The position numbers were made by a program, and so were the translations under genes. Under the pieces are notes generated by a model. The model was not told the origin of the DNA. It saw only the letters and a program-made list of their open reading frames with translations, and did not search any database. A DNA stretch of 64,000 nt, taken from contig NC_134015.1 in NCBI RefSeq assembly GCF_040712315.1, positions 45,777,464 to 45,841,463 of the forward strand, in the 5' to 3' direction. This document shows, piece after piece, positions 22,240-33,966 of the stretch. Within the stretch, counting starts at the first letter, position 1, and every line of letters begins with the position of its first letter. Origin of the DNA: Castanea sativa. Taxonomy: Eukaryota > Streptophyta > Magnoliopsida > Fagales > Fagaceae.

Positions 22240-24090
22240 CCAACTTAATTGGGCTTTAGCATGTGGCTTTAGATGGGACCAAAGGAAAATAAAAACGTTA
22301 GCTCTAATGGGTCTTGGGTTTCCCTATTAACTCTTAATAAGTCCAAACTTACCATTAATTATATTTTATTTTATTATAAAAATATAATTACACTCTAGAT
22401 TTTTATTAATAAATTATTTATCCCCAAGACTTTATTATTTTACATTGGATTCCTCATATGAAATCACTAATAGTGAAAAAAATTCATAAATGTTACCGTC
22501 ACTTTGTAAATCACTTAATCCTATTTTCTAGAGTCCCCAATTTAATTTTTAGATTATTTTTATATTTTTGAAATCTAATTTCATTAAATATAAACTTTAG
22601 TAACTTTTTACTATAGTAATAAGACTGAACACTTTAAATAATCAATTCCAATTAAACCTCAAGTGAATATTTCATGTCTTTAAAAAGAGATTATGGATTT
22701 TTTCTTAAGAATGTGTTCTCATAATAGTACATGTGATTGCCTAACGTACTGAGGTCTTGACCACGCAAGATCTCACTCCAGTATACATCAAAGCAATCAA
22801 CATTTTATATTTGAGTTCACCATCGTCTCAAGAATGAGAGTCCATGATAGTAGTAGTCGTGATATTTATTCGTGCAAGTGACAATAGATAGTTGAACAAT
22901 AAACCTCATAATGATCTAGTTTAGTGTACCTTAAAAAACACTTAAGACACACCAACATATCAATCAAAAGTCAAGATAGATTATCATGATTGATATATTA
23001 GAGCATCCACAGCAGATGTGCCATATGTGCCAAATGCCAAATATTTGGCACATTTGGCACACCAAACACCAAAAAATTCCCTTTATCAGATGTGCTAAAT
23101 GTGTCAAATTTTTGCAACATGCTATAATACCCTCACAATTTGATACGGTACGGACAAACAATAGCAAAATATATATTGTTATTTTATTCCTGTTTTCTCT
23201 CTCCTCATCACAGATATCTCTCTTTTCGTCTTCTCATCTCTGGCTTCTCTCTCATCTTTGTCATCTCTATTTGTCTTCCACAACATGCCGATCACCAAAG
23301 GCCACCACTTGACGCCGCCGATCTCACCAAAGACCACTACTCGATGCCGCCAACCATCTGTCTTCTCTATTCCGCTTCGGATTCTTTTTTTTTTTTTTTT
23401 TCTTTTTCCCGTTCACGTTTTTTGGCTGTGGTTTGACGGGTGGGTTGGGCAATGGGTGGGTTCCGATGGGCAGATCAGTAGAGGGTGGGTTCGGGTTGTG
23501 GGTTATGGCTATGGGTGGGTTGAGATGATGATGGGCGAATCGATGATGGAGAATCGGTGGTGGTGCCAATCTCTGTTCTGATTTTTTTTTGTTTTTCTGT
23601 TTTGGTGGTTGTGATTTGATGGTGAATTTAGCGGCGGTTGTAGGTTGATTTTGGTGGCTGTGTTTTTTTTTTCCTAGTGATTGTGGCCGCAACAATTTTT
23701 CTGGTTGTTGTTGTAGTTGCTATTGTTGGTGTTGTTGATGATGATGATGATGGGGGAGGAATTCAATATATTATTTTAATGTGTTGTAAATATTATTTTA
23801 ATGTATAGAATTGAAGAATAAAACATTTGATAAATGAGATGTTGTAAAATGATGTGGTAAAATATAAAGTAAGCTTTTGATGTGTCAAAATGACATTTTT
23901 CTTGCAACATCTGCTACGGATGCTCTTATAGTTTTTATAGATGAAATGCTTAATTTTATCACTAACTATGAACTAGGGTTTATGAATTTATAGGGAACTT
24001 ATGATTTAGATATTATGTAAGTGAATTTCATTCTCATACCAAAATCACAAATATTGCATCTTATGAACTACAATATAATGTCCAAATATT
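22240..24090 (-). repeat. Decayed Copia LTR, split by insertion
   Basis: 22240-22998 follows 10137-10900, and 23929-24090 follows 10880-11030, with many substitutions and indels. It is therefore an older copy of the same LTR family as 9744-11125. Its middle is interrupted by the TIR element at 23001-23925. No internal retrotransposon sequence flanks it, so it behaves as a solo LTR remnant. Confidence 0.8.
23001..23925. mobile_element. PIF/Harbinger-like non-autonomous element 1
   Basis: Inverted ends GAGCATCCACAGCAGATGT (23001) and, reversed, GAGCATCCGTAGCAGATGT (ending 23925) match at 17 of 19 bases. A TTA duplication flanks it (22998-23000 and 23926-23928), typical of PIF/Harbinger/Tourist insertions. 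The interior has TTTGGCACA repeats near the left end, a CT-rich block and a G-rich GGGTGGGTT block at 23430-23530, plus a T-run. No transposase. Confidence 0.85.
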
Positions 24091-24133
24091 CAAGCAAAAA
24101 GTACTTCAAAAAATAAAATAACTTTGATTATTT

Positions 24134-24162
24134 ACTAGTTGCAGACCAGCACGATGCGTGGG
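24134..24162 (+). mobile_element. Terminal motif of TIR element
   Basis: ACTAGTTGCAGACCAGCACG followed by ATGCGTGGG is nearly identical to the left end of the element at 2039. No matching right end was found downstream, so only one terminus is supportable. Confidence 0.5.
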
Positions 24163-24881
24163 AAAATTTGATATGAATATATTTTATTGGATAATTATAG
24201 AATTAATATATTAGATTGTATATTTTTAAAAGTCAATATGTATTATTTGAAATCATGTTTTATATTAGAAGTTTTTTTTGTGGTGTAACAACTAACAAAT
24301 TAAATATATTTTGTAGTTGGGTATTATATATAGTGAGATATGTATTAAATTACAATGCAATAATTTTTTTTTATAAAAAAAAAAAACAATTTATAGTGTG
24401 AGAACTATTAAACCAAGTTCTAACCATGTATACGTTATTTATTACTATACATTTGTAAGCGATTCAACACTTATAATTATATTTTTCTTCAAAACATAGA
24501 TCCACATCTCTTTCTTCCATACAATTGAAACTAAGTGAAAAATTATATAAAGATAATTATGCAATAAATTATATTCAATAAATCATATATCATAAAGTGA
24601 AAATATAAAATAAAATAAAATGCAAAGAGCAAACTTTATTTCATCATATGAACATATGAACAAATCCCGCAATATATAACTCTTCAAAGTCATAAACTAT
24701 GTGATTACTTAGATTTTATAGTAAAATAAGACTAATCCATCCATCATGACATTGCAATATAGTCTAGATATAATTATATAAAAATCACGTTTTGAATCAT
24801 GTTTCATAAACCAAAAGTGCCATCTATACATCTAATAAAATCTTTAAAGAGTAACACATGTGAATTATTATTTTGAATAAC

Positions 24882-24923
<42 letters not shown>

Positions 24924-25639
24924 TGTAGATGGTGGGGGGGGGGGATGGTGGGGTTTGAACCACAAATAGGGGACACCATAAAGAATGTTGCTAGGCTATA
25001 ACTTGAACCCCCAAAAATTAATCTAAGAGGTCAGACGTAAGGATAATAGGATTTCTAAGAAATAATTAATCAAGTTCCTTAAGTATCTATACATAAAAAC
25101 ATTAATAGCATAATGATGTTTTAGAATAAATTATATTTATCTTATTCTCTTTTTTGGCTTTCCCTTAAAGATGATCAACTAAACAAAGTAAAAGTTTATC
25201 AAGAAAGCTCAAATTAGCTAAAAATTTAAAGGTGGATTATTTGTAGTAGAATGAACAAAATAAAAATCACTAACAAATTTGAGAAAGATGCATAAGATTT
25301 CTAAAAGAACTTTTACCAAACACATGAGATGCAACAATAACAAAATTACTATACTGAATACTTTTGGACTTTTTGACACTACAAATAAGCACAAAAATGT
25401 TCATTATCAATATGTTTCATATCAACATTAAAAATTTCCACAACAATGATAGTCCAAATAAAATTGCACTAATAATTCTAAGTCAATTAAAAATAAAAAA
25501 AGTCAATATCATTGAAAATTTTGGAAAAGAAAAACAATAGAATGACTATTGAAAATGCAAGAAGACTAAAAAAAAAAAAAAAAAAAAGAGAGATCATTTT
25601 TTATTGTGTGTTTTGTTTACCTCAATGGTCTTCCAATTG
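24163..25639. other. AT-rich noncoding with AG microsatellite
   Basis: No coding potential. An AG repeat lies at 24883-24921, followed by a G-run at 24934-24944. Otherwise A-rich sequence with no recognised element. Confidence 0.45.
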
Positions 25640-27665
25640 TTGCCTTAACTTTGAAAGTTTCAAACAAATATAATTGATGTCTTCTCAAAATGGTAAAAAC
25701 TAAAGTTTGATTGAAAAATAAGAAAAACAATTAGTATTGTGCTAAATTTTTTTGTTGTTGATGATGGGTGATTATATCTAGAATTTGCATTGATATATAT
25801 AACATTGTAAAACTTGAATAAATGATCAATGTACGAGTGAGAGAGAGATAATGTTGTGAAAAACCAAAATTTTGGAAGAGAAAAAACTATATTGATAGAT
25901 AAAGGAAGAGACACTTAATGCTTGATGTATTTTCGAAATTGTGAAAACTAAAACTTGATTGAAAAATATAGAAAACAATTATTATTGTGCTAAATTTTTT
26001 GTTGTAGATGATAGGTGATTGTATCTAAAATGTGTATTGGTATATATAACATTATAAAACTTAAATAAATAATCAATGTATGAGTCAGACAGAAATGAGG
26101 CTGCGAAAAACTGAAATTTTAGAAGTGAAAACACTATAACGGTCGATAAATGAAGGGACACTTCAAATGTTAATATTATCCACTATAAAGATAGTCAGTT
26201 ATTGAATTTTAATCATTGCTTGAAATTTTAAAGAAGAAAGCGAAAAGTTAAAATCAATTTAGGTAATTGAATAGTCAAGTATTTGTATCTAATGAATAAC
26301 AATGTTTGTCCATGATTTTTATTTAATTATTTTATATAAAAAATTTTAAAAAAATCATAAAGAGAAAAGTGATTTAAAAAGAAAAACAAAAAGATTATGA
26401 TATGGTTGATGAGGTTGGTCAGCTGAAGAATAGCAACATTAAATGCTACATCTCTGCTTTTAGAGATATATATAAAATATAATTTGATTGTATCTAAAAT
26501 GTGTGTTGGTATATATAACATTATAAAACTTAAATAAATAATCAATGTATGAGTGAGAGAGAGATGAGGTTGTGAAAAACTGAAATTTTGGAAGAGAAAA
26601 TACTATAATTGTAAAGAAATGAAGGGACACTTCAAATGTTACTTTTATCTACTAAAAAGATAGTGAATTATTCAATTTTAAAAATTACTTGAAATTAAAA
26701 AGAAGAAAACGAAAAGTTAAAATCAATTTAGGTAACTGAATAGTCAAATTTTTGTATTTAACGAATAATATCGTTTGTCCATGATTTGTATTTAATTATT
26801 TTATACAAAAAAAAAAATTAAAAATCATAAAGAGAAAAACAACTTTAAAAGAAAAAGAAAAAGAGTATAATATGGTTGATGAGGTGGCTTAACAAGAGTA
26901 TATCAACATTAAATGCTACGCCTCAGCTTTTAAATATAATAATATAGATTTAATTATTTTATATAAAAATAAATAAAATTTCATAAAGAGAAAAATGATT
27001 TTAAAAGAAAAAAAAATGATATAACTAATGAGGTGGCTTAACAGGAGTATAGTAACATTAAATGCTACGTCTCAGCTTTTTTATATAATATAACATTGGT
27101 ATATATAACATTGTAAAACTTGAATAAATGATCAATGTACGAGTGAGAGAGAGATAAGGTTGTGAAAAACCAAAACTTTGGAAGAGAAAACACTATCAAT
27201 AAATAAACGAAGAAACATTTAATGCTTGATGGCTTTTCAAAATGGTAAAAACTAAAACTTAATTGAAAAATATAGAAGACAATTAGTATTGTGCTAAATT
27301 TTTTGTTGTAGATGATGGGTGATTGTATCTAAAATGTGTATGATAAAAAGAAAAACGATTTTAAAAGAAAAAGAAAAAGAATATGATATAGTTGATGAGG
27401 TAGCTTAACAGGAGTATAGCAACATTAAATATTACGTCTCAGCTTTTAAACACAATATAGATTTAATTATTTTATATAAAAAAATTAAAAATTTATAACG
27501 AGAAAAATGATTTAAAAAGAAAAAGAAAAAGAAAAAGAGTATGATATGACTAATAAGGTGGCTTAACAGGAGTAAAGTATCATTAAATGTTACGTCTCAG
27601 TCTTTAGATATATATATATATATATATATATATCTTTACTCATTAAATGTTACGTCTCAGTCTTT

Positions 27666-27702
<37 letters not shown>

Positions 27703-27845
27703 TTTAATTATTTTTATAAAATAATTAAAAATTCATAAAGAGAAAAATGATTTAAAAAGAAAAAGAATGTGATATGACTAATGAGGTGGTTTAATAGGAG
27801 TATAGTAACATTAAATACTACGTCTCAACTTTTAGATATATAATA
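25640..27845. repeat. Interleaved AT-rich tandem repeat array
   Basis: Two unit types alternate. A long unit containing GGTATATATAACATTATAAA, ATCAATGTATGAGTGAGAGA and TGTGAAAAACTGAAATTTTG starts near 25790, 26035, 26505 and 27092. A short ~130-bp unit with AAAGAGAAAAATGATTT..., GATGAGGTGGCTTAACAGGA and ACATTAAATGCTACGTCTCA ends near 26462, 26935, 27080, 27450, 27605, 27665 and 27835. Two TA tracts (27608-27632 and 27667-27700) sit between the last units. No genes. Confidence 0.82.
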
Positions 27846-27853
27846 ATAGGGAA

Positions 27854-28028
27854 ATGCTAACGAATGCCCTAAGGGCATTGGTTAATAATCCATTTAAAGA
27901 AAATTTTTATAGGAAAATGAAATAAAGCAATTAATATTTTGATAGTTTTTTTCATTTTTCATAAAAGTGGTATTAAAATTTTCTTAAAATGGATTGTTTA
28001 CCAATGCCCTAAGGACACTCGATAGCAT
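27854..28028. mobile_element. MITE 1 (ATGCCCTAAGGGCAT family)
   Basis: A 175-bp foldback element. ATGCTAACGAATGCCCTAAG... at the left is matched in inverted form at the right over roughly 54 bp. Each end also contains the internal near-palindrome GCCCTAAGGGC. Confidence 0.8.
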
Positions 28029-28056
28029 AGCTCTATATATATATTATTATCGGTCG

Positions 28057-28223
28057 TGCTATCGAATGCCCTTAGGGCATTAGTTAACAATCTATTTTAA
28101 GAAATTTTTTATACCACTTTTATGGGAAATTAAAAGGCCTCAAACTATTAACCGTTTTTGTTTTCCTCATAAAATTTTCTTTAAATAAATTATTAACTAA
28201 TAACCTGAGGCATCAGTTAGCAT
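28057..28223. mobile_element. MITE 2 (same family, adjacent)
   Basis: A second foldback copy starting GTGCTATCGAATGCCCTTAG and ending CATCAGTTAGCA, with the same ~50-bp inverted arms. It lies 29 bp from MITE 1 and about 215 bp downstream of gene A's stop codon. Confidence 0.78.
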
Positions 28224-28437
28224 TTTCTATATAAATATAGATAAGATAATGTCATACAGTTAATTGGATTTTAGGAGAATAGACCTAACAGCAACATCAA
28301 TGTATTATAGTCTTTGCAGACGATATGCAAACCCCAAGCGATTATTATTAGTTTCTGAACAAAAAAAAAAACAAAAAACAAAAACAAAAAAAAAGAAGCA
28401 CCTATATAGGGCGAATCAAGAGTTCAAGACCTCACTC

Positions 28438-30080
28438 CTAATGCTGTAACTGAAAAGCTTCCTTTACCCTCCTCCTCGCTCCTTCTTGCCTGTAGAATTC
28501 ATCCATATACTCCTTGTAACTATAGTTTCGATACATTGGTGGGTGAACCTCATCTATCAAATCCTCAATTGGACCAATTACAGTGTCATTATTTGGTGCA
28601 TAGAACATTGGTAATGATAGTCGTGCCAACCGCTTGTTGGATACAGCCCTGTGTAACACACTCTTGTACCTTCCATTACTCAAAACCTATACAAAGTGCA
28701 AACATGACCACAAAAAGTCAACAATATTCGTATCAAGTTTTAAATACTGATGCCAACAGATAAAGTCACCCAACTTCATAAGAGAATTCCAACCATATAC
28801 ACAATTGACTAATTTGGTTATCTAATAATTAAAAACACAAGACTAATTGGCTTATAGTGGGCATCCATTTGCGGTTTAATTTTTTTTTTTTCTCATTAAT
28901 TTTAAATTTTATTTATTTATTTGGTTTGCTAGAGAATTATTTCTTAGTAAAAGATGAAAAACGACGATACTACCTCTATTTGATCAGCTATATTAACGAC
29001 GAATGCATCCGGCACAGGCTCAACAGCTACCCACTTCCCATCTATGACCACTTGGAGGCCAGAGACCCCCTCCATCTGTAGGAGCACCACGAGTGCAGAA
29101 ATATCATTATGAGCTTGCAACCCCATTGTGAGCTCGGGGTCTGGGCATGGTGGGTAGTAATTTGCTTGTGTATAGATGGCAGGCCTCTCACCAATCTTCC
29201 TCTTTAAACAATCCTTCTCTAGGCCAAGCCCTTGGGACATCAAGCTAAGAAGCTTATCCATTAAGGCTCCAATCTCCCTTGCATATTCAGTAAAAATTGC
29301 TCTATAACAATGAAACAAACATGCTTGTGACTTAAAAGTTATTAGCTTGTGCAAATCAAAGATTAAAAAAATTAATAAATAAATACATAAAACGTTAAAG
29401 TTACAAACTTTTTCCAAAACTTTTTACAAACGGTACGAGATTATTAATAAATAAATAAAGTAATGTTAACAAAGAGTACATATAAAACTCAATAAGAATG
29501 GACTATAACAATAATTTATATAAATATGGTAAAATAATTTATAATAACAGTATTATTATATCCAAAAATTTAAGAAAAACACTTTGGTATGTAAGAGAGG
29601 AAAAACAAAAAGGAGGTAAAGATACCGATATTGAGGAGGACTTTTGGGTAAGAAATGAGTAAAATCTTCAGTAGGATGCCAAGGGTGCGTGAAGGTCTCG
29701 CCCCACATTAAGACCTTTCCTTGGCCTTCAACCTTTTGGTAATAATTGAAAACTTTTACTCGCTTGCTATGATCTGTTGTAAGAAACTGTGCCCTTTCCT
29801 CAGGAGGCAACTGAAAGAACTCTGTCACCACAGCCAACACTCTTTGACATAATTCTTTGGGGACTCCATGGTTGATAATTTGAAAGAAACCAAATTTCTC
29901 ACAAGCTTGTGATATTTTTGAAACTAAATCATCAATATCATGGTTATTTAAGTCGATGGTGGGAATTGAAGCTGAAGAAAATACCTCTGAGAGGATAGGC
30001 CTGTTTTCCTCTGGGAGAATGAAATTAGGAGAAAGTGAGAGAGGTGTGTTATTGGCAAATTGAAAGCCTGTGGTCTCCAT
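28438..30080 (-). CDS. 2-oxoglutarate/Fe(II)-dependent dioxygenase, gene A
   Basis: Three exons: 30080-29626, 29301-28974 and 28686-28438. They join in frame across GT-AG introns (phase 2, then phase 0) and give 343 aa. The N-terminal DIOX_N domain spans about residues 50-150 (GFFQIINHGVPKELC). The catalytic 2OG-FeII_Oxy domain spans about 195-295, with iron ligands His216, Asp218 (as H-N-D) and His273 and the 2-oxoglutarate-binding Arg283-x-Ser285. No signal peptide, so probably cytosolic. It belongs to the plant DOXC class of specialised-metabolism oxygenases, which hydroxylate or desaturate small molecules using O2 and 2-oxoglutarate. It resembles proteins annotated hyoscyamine 6-dioxygenase-like or DMR6-like; the substrate cannot be told. 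The ATG at 30080 is chosen because gene B starts at the matching position. Tandem paralogue of gene B. All key residues are intact. Confidence 0.93.
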
Positions 30081-30270
30081 GAAAATATTTAGGAGAAGCT
30101 CTGGTTGGAGCAAAGAGTTGGTCAACACTGCCTTGTAAAAAGTGCTTTTGAGATGAGATACCTTGGAGAAAAGAAGGATAACCCAAAAAAAATAAAAACA
30201 AATGAGAATTATAATGAGATGTTGATGACTTTGGACAAAAGTTTTGTTTGTTCCGCACTTCCCCTGTCTT
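30081..30270 (-). promoter_or_regulatory. Gene A 5' leader/proximal promoter, shared with gene B
   Basis: Closely matches 38809-38960 upstream of gene B (shared words GCAAAGAGTTG, GATGACTTTGGACAA and AGTTTTGTT(T/C)GTTCC). The match ends at CCCCTGTCTTCGG, next to a MITE. No confident TATA box was assigned. Confidence 0.6.
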
Positions 30271-30271
30271 C

Positions 30272-31005
30272 GGTACGTTTGGTTGGGATAAAAAAAAGAT
30301 GATGAAAAATAGAAGGACAAAAATAAAGTGAGAAATGGGATTTTTTACTATTTAGTTAAAGAGAGGAAATAAAAAAAGACAGAAAATATAGAAGAAAATT
30401 TTCCTTTCGAGCTCACCTTGTCTTATTATTCTCCCCATTTGAAAAAAAATTAAAAAAAAGTTACACTTTACACAAATAGCCTCGTTATTCATCTCACCTA
30501 CCCACTTTATTCATCTCATCCTTATCATCTTTGTATCGCTTTACCTTCACAGCACAGTTGCTGACCACGTTGCTGACTACTTTACCTTCCAGCACAGTAA
30601 TACACTATTGTAAAGTTCCCCAACTGTTGACCACGTTGCTGACCACGATTATTTTTTACATTATAACTTTTATGCAAGTATACTATTGTAATTTTTACAT
30701 TATAATAATAAAAATAATAATATAAATTTGTATATGTTATAGTAAATTTTATATTATTTAATGAGTATAAATAAATTTATTTTTTACTTATTATGTAATA
30801 AGGGTATAATAGTTAATTTATATAAACATCTTTTTATCCTCATACTTTTCTTTTCAACCAAATAAAAGAGTTTTCCACTCTCCCACTTTTTCACCCTTCC
30901 AACTAAACACACACGGAAATTAAGTATTTTCTATCCTCTCACTTTTCCATATTCTCACTAATTTTTCATCCTCCTATTTTTTTACTCCTCCAACCAAATG
31001 GACCC
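30272..31005. mobile_element. TIR element (GTTTGGTTGGG type), gene A promoter
   Basis: The left end GGTACGTTTGGTTGGGATAA is matched in inverted form at the right, where the minus strand reads GGGTCCATTTGGTTGGAGGA. About 734 bp, no coding capacity. Probably hAT-type or similar; no clear duplication seen. It is absent from the gene B promoter. Confidence 0.65.
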
Positions 31006-31527
31006 TTAGGCTATATTTCGTTTGATGTAAAATGTTTTCCAAGTGTAAAATATTTTCAGGTGAAAATATTTTTCAGAAAAGAAAATATTTTTAGGTGTTT
31101 GATAGTTTTTTAAAAACTACTTTGAAAAATATTTTCTAGTGTTTGGTTGTGTTCTTGAAAATACTATAGAAAATACATTTTCTACTTGTTGCTCACATTT
31201 TCTCAGCTTCCAAACAAATATATAACATCATTTCTTAGTAGAGAAACACAGAAAAAACAAAACCCAAAAAAAAAATCATCAAATCCGGGAGAGAAGAAGG
31301 AAGAGAGAGAGGCGAGATCACGATTATCGAAGGCGAAGGCTTCGATCGCATGGTGGAGGCTTCGATCGCGCGGCGAAGGTAGTGCGAACTAGATGGCGGC
31401 GCAATCTAGATGGCAGCGTCGGTGTTGGGGTGCGATCTTGGTGGTGGTGCGATCTCAGCGGGACGATCTTGCCGGCGCGATCTCGCCGACCCGTCTGGGG
31501 TTGGGGCACGATCTAGCTCATTCTCTC

Positions 31528-31572
<45 letters not shown>

Positions 31573-31762
31573 GCGTCTGTGAGCCCAAAAATGATTTGAA
31601 GGTAAAACAAAACCTGCATTCATTTTCCGGGTCAAAGACCTCTTTTTATGGTCAAATTAAATGATTTTTCGGAAAACTCTATTTTCCATGCGCAACCAAA
31701 CACATGAAAATGTGTAAAAGGATTTCCTGAAATCGTTTGAAGCCAAAACAAACACAGCCTTA
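31006..31762. mobile_element. TIR element (AAGGCTGTGTTTGTTT type), gene A promoter
   Basis: The left end TTAGGCTATATTTCGTTTGA pairs with the right end, which reads TAAGGCTGTGTTTGTTTTGG on the minus strand. The subterminal GAAAATATTTT-rich parts are characteristic. The interior has a GC-rich block (31340-31510) and a CT microsatellite (31531-31568). No transposase. It directly abuts the previous element. Confidence 0.65.
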
Positions 31763-32204
31763 GTTTCATTGGTTAATATTCTAAACACTGATCCTTTTAC
31801 CAAGGACTATGGATTTTTCATTTTTACCTTGCATCAATCAAGCATGATAGTAAACCCTTTCTATTTTTAGGGTCGATGTAAGCCCTTAGAACATATAATA
31901 ATCATCAATTTTAAAAAAATTTATAAAAGATTGATAAAATTTATTTAAAAAATTAGTCACTTTTTTATTTTCTTATAAAAAATTTTCTAAAATAGTTTTC
32001 TAATATATGTTAGTAAAACCCTTATTTTTATTAGAGCATTGGTTTATGAATTATTTTTAAAATCATTTTATTGGAAGAATGATAAAATAATAAATGTTGT
32101 TTATAACTTTTTATATTTACAATGAAAGCGGTATCAAAACTTTTCTATTATAGTTTATTAACTATTGCCTTGAGGATATCCGTTAACCTAACCATTTTTA
32201 TTAT
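31763..32204. other. Noncoding, weak MITE trace
   Basis: 32038-32190 has GAGCATTGGTTTATGAATTA at one end and ATTGCCTTGAGGATATCCGT at the other, a decayed resemblance to the foldback family at 27854. Otherwise nothing. Confidence 0.3.
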
Positions 32205-32345
32205 TATCCTCCGTTTCTCCTTTATTAAAGCTTGATCATAGATATTTTGTAGTAGACATTGCTATTATTGATTAGATACATATGTCAAGGTTGTCCCCAT
32301 TTTTGACTAGTCCAAAGTATATATTATTATGCTATTAACTCTGCA
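32205..32345 (-). promoter_or_regulatory. Displaced distal upstream region of gene A
   Basis: Matches 39125-39300 upstream of gene B (TTATCCTCC(G/A)TTTCTCCTTTAT, a TAGACA(C)C...TTAT stretch and ATATG(T/C)CAAG(G/C)TTG(T/C)CCC). In gene B this lies about 320-490 bp from the ATG. In gene A it is about 2.1 kb away because mobile elements intervene. Confidence 0.6.
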
Positions 32346-33238
32346 GCTCGAACCGTTTCTCTATTAGACTATCAAACACTTTGCGCGTGGGGAAATATCA
32401 ATTCAACTGCTAGGCTCTTGGCTAACATTTTCATATTACTTGATTGCCAAAGTTTAGTCGTTTTTATTATTATTTAAATTCTTTGAACATTAAGAAGAAA
32501 CTTCTAAACTAGCACGAGAAAGAAAAATGATTATATAGGTATTGGACTATGTGGTGAATCCAAAAAACGTTTATCTAGGCAATCTAGTATAATTTTTAAA
32601 AAATAAAACAAAATAAAAAAATCATAACCCTTTGGGTTCAGGGCAGGATTTTATTTTAAGCATATTTTCTACATGAATAAAAAAAAATGGTGCTTAAACA
32701 AGGATGTGGCATCCTTGATAGCCAGCCATCTATAAGTTGTGGAATTTGTGGGGTACCGGTGTGACTAAGCATTAACGGAAACGCATTCACATGAATAAGA
32801 AATAAAAAATTCATTCAAATTTAACATGTGGTTCTGCCTTTCAATGTTCTCCCTTAAAAAAAAAAAAAAAAAAGAAAAAAAGATGTTGGTAGCAATGGGT
32901 CTCTTGATTCTTAGAATAGGGGGAGATTGTGTGCTTTGGCGAAGGATTGTTTAGGGATTTTAAATTATTCTTTTTCTTGTTTGGTTACTAAGAAATGAAT
33001 TTATTGGGAAAAAACTTATTTTAATTTTAGCTACTTCTCTTACATTAATAAATTTATTTTTTCAGGAAATCTTTTTTTAAGGGGTTATGATGGAAGGACT
33101 ACATCGGAGGATTTAGTTTCTCAAAAAAATAAAAAATAAAAACCATTTGAGAATTCAATTAAACAAAATTGAATTCTGAGAAAAATTAGATAATGAAATT
33201 TGTAATTTAGCTAAAAAATAAATTATTGGTGGTCCATT
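32346..33238. other. Noncoding flank
   Basis: AT-rich, with an A-run at 32856-32880. No gene or element recognised. Confidence 0.35.
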
Positions 33239-33243
33239 ACTTT

Positions 33244-33961
33244 TGTGAGGACAAGGATCCCTAATCCCATTTAAGTGGACTGCCAAGATCATTTTCGAGG
33301 ATACATCTTGAGCCTCGGGGATGAGCATTGGTTAACCACAGGGACGGGCACTAGTTAACCTTGGGGATGAGCATCAACCATGGGTGGTGCATGAAGTTTA
33401 ATATCATAGAGGGAAGAAAGTGGACTGGGAACAAGTTACGAGGAAGATGAAGGAAGAAGGGTGTAGAAGCTATCCCCTTCGCATTAAATGCAAGACAACT
33501 ACTCCTCTAGCCGCATTAATGAGAAAATGACCATGAACAATGGTGGCACAGCTCAGGTTGCAAGGTAGAAGTTTGCTAGTATGTTCTGGATGAGACAGAA
33601 GTGCAGAGAATGCAATCTCAGCCCTCTAAGTGTAGGATTAAGATAATCTATGTGTAAATATAAAAGGAAAAGGAAGATCTCTATGGAGAGGGAGGGTATT
33701 GTAAGAGAAAATTGAGATATTGGTTTAAGAAAAAAGTAACACATATATATACAACAAACCATCCTTGGGCCAGATCGAGGATCTTTTTCTCTCTATAATT
33801 TGTAATCTTGATCATCTTATTGGCATCTTATCTGGTTGTGATTAAATTTAATCAGTATAGTGATCAATATTTATCCCATTCTCTAACAAATCTATTGAAT
33901 TGGGCTTATTAAGCCATTGTCTGGATCATTCTTAGGCCGTGGGTCAATCTGTACTCTTACA
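33244..33961. mobile_element. Solo LTR with ACTTT duplication
   Basis: Starts TGTGAGGACAAGGATCC, ends CTGTACTCTTACA, 718 bp. It is flanked by ACTTT on both sides (33239-33243 and 33962-33966). No second LTR or internal region lies nearby, so it is a solo LTR left by recombination. GGGGATGAGCAT words repeat near 33318-33370. Family unassigned. Confidence 0.82.
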
Positions 33962-33966
33962 ACTTT

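Noticed and set aside
23140..23695. Possible small protein genes in the GC-rich core of the TIR element
   Set aside because: Low-complexity T-, P- or W/G-rich peptides, overlapping on both strands, no known domain.
30081..30320. N-terminal extension of gene A upstream of the ATG at 30080
   Set aside because: The open frame continues upstream, but the extra residues are Phe/Ser-rich, run into a TIR element and have no counterpart in gene B.
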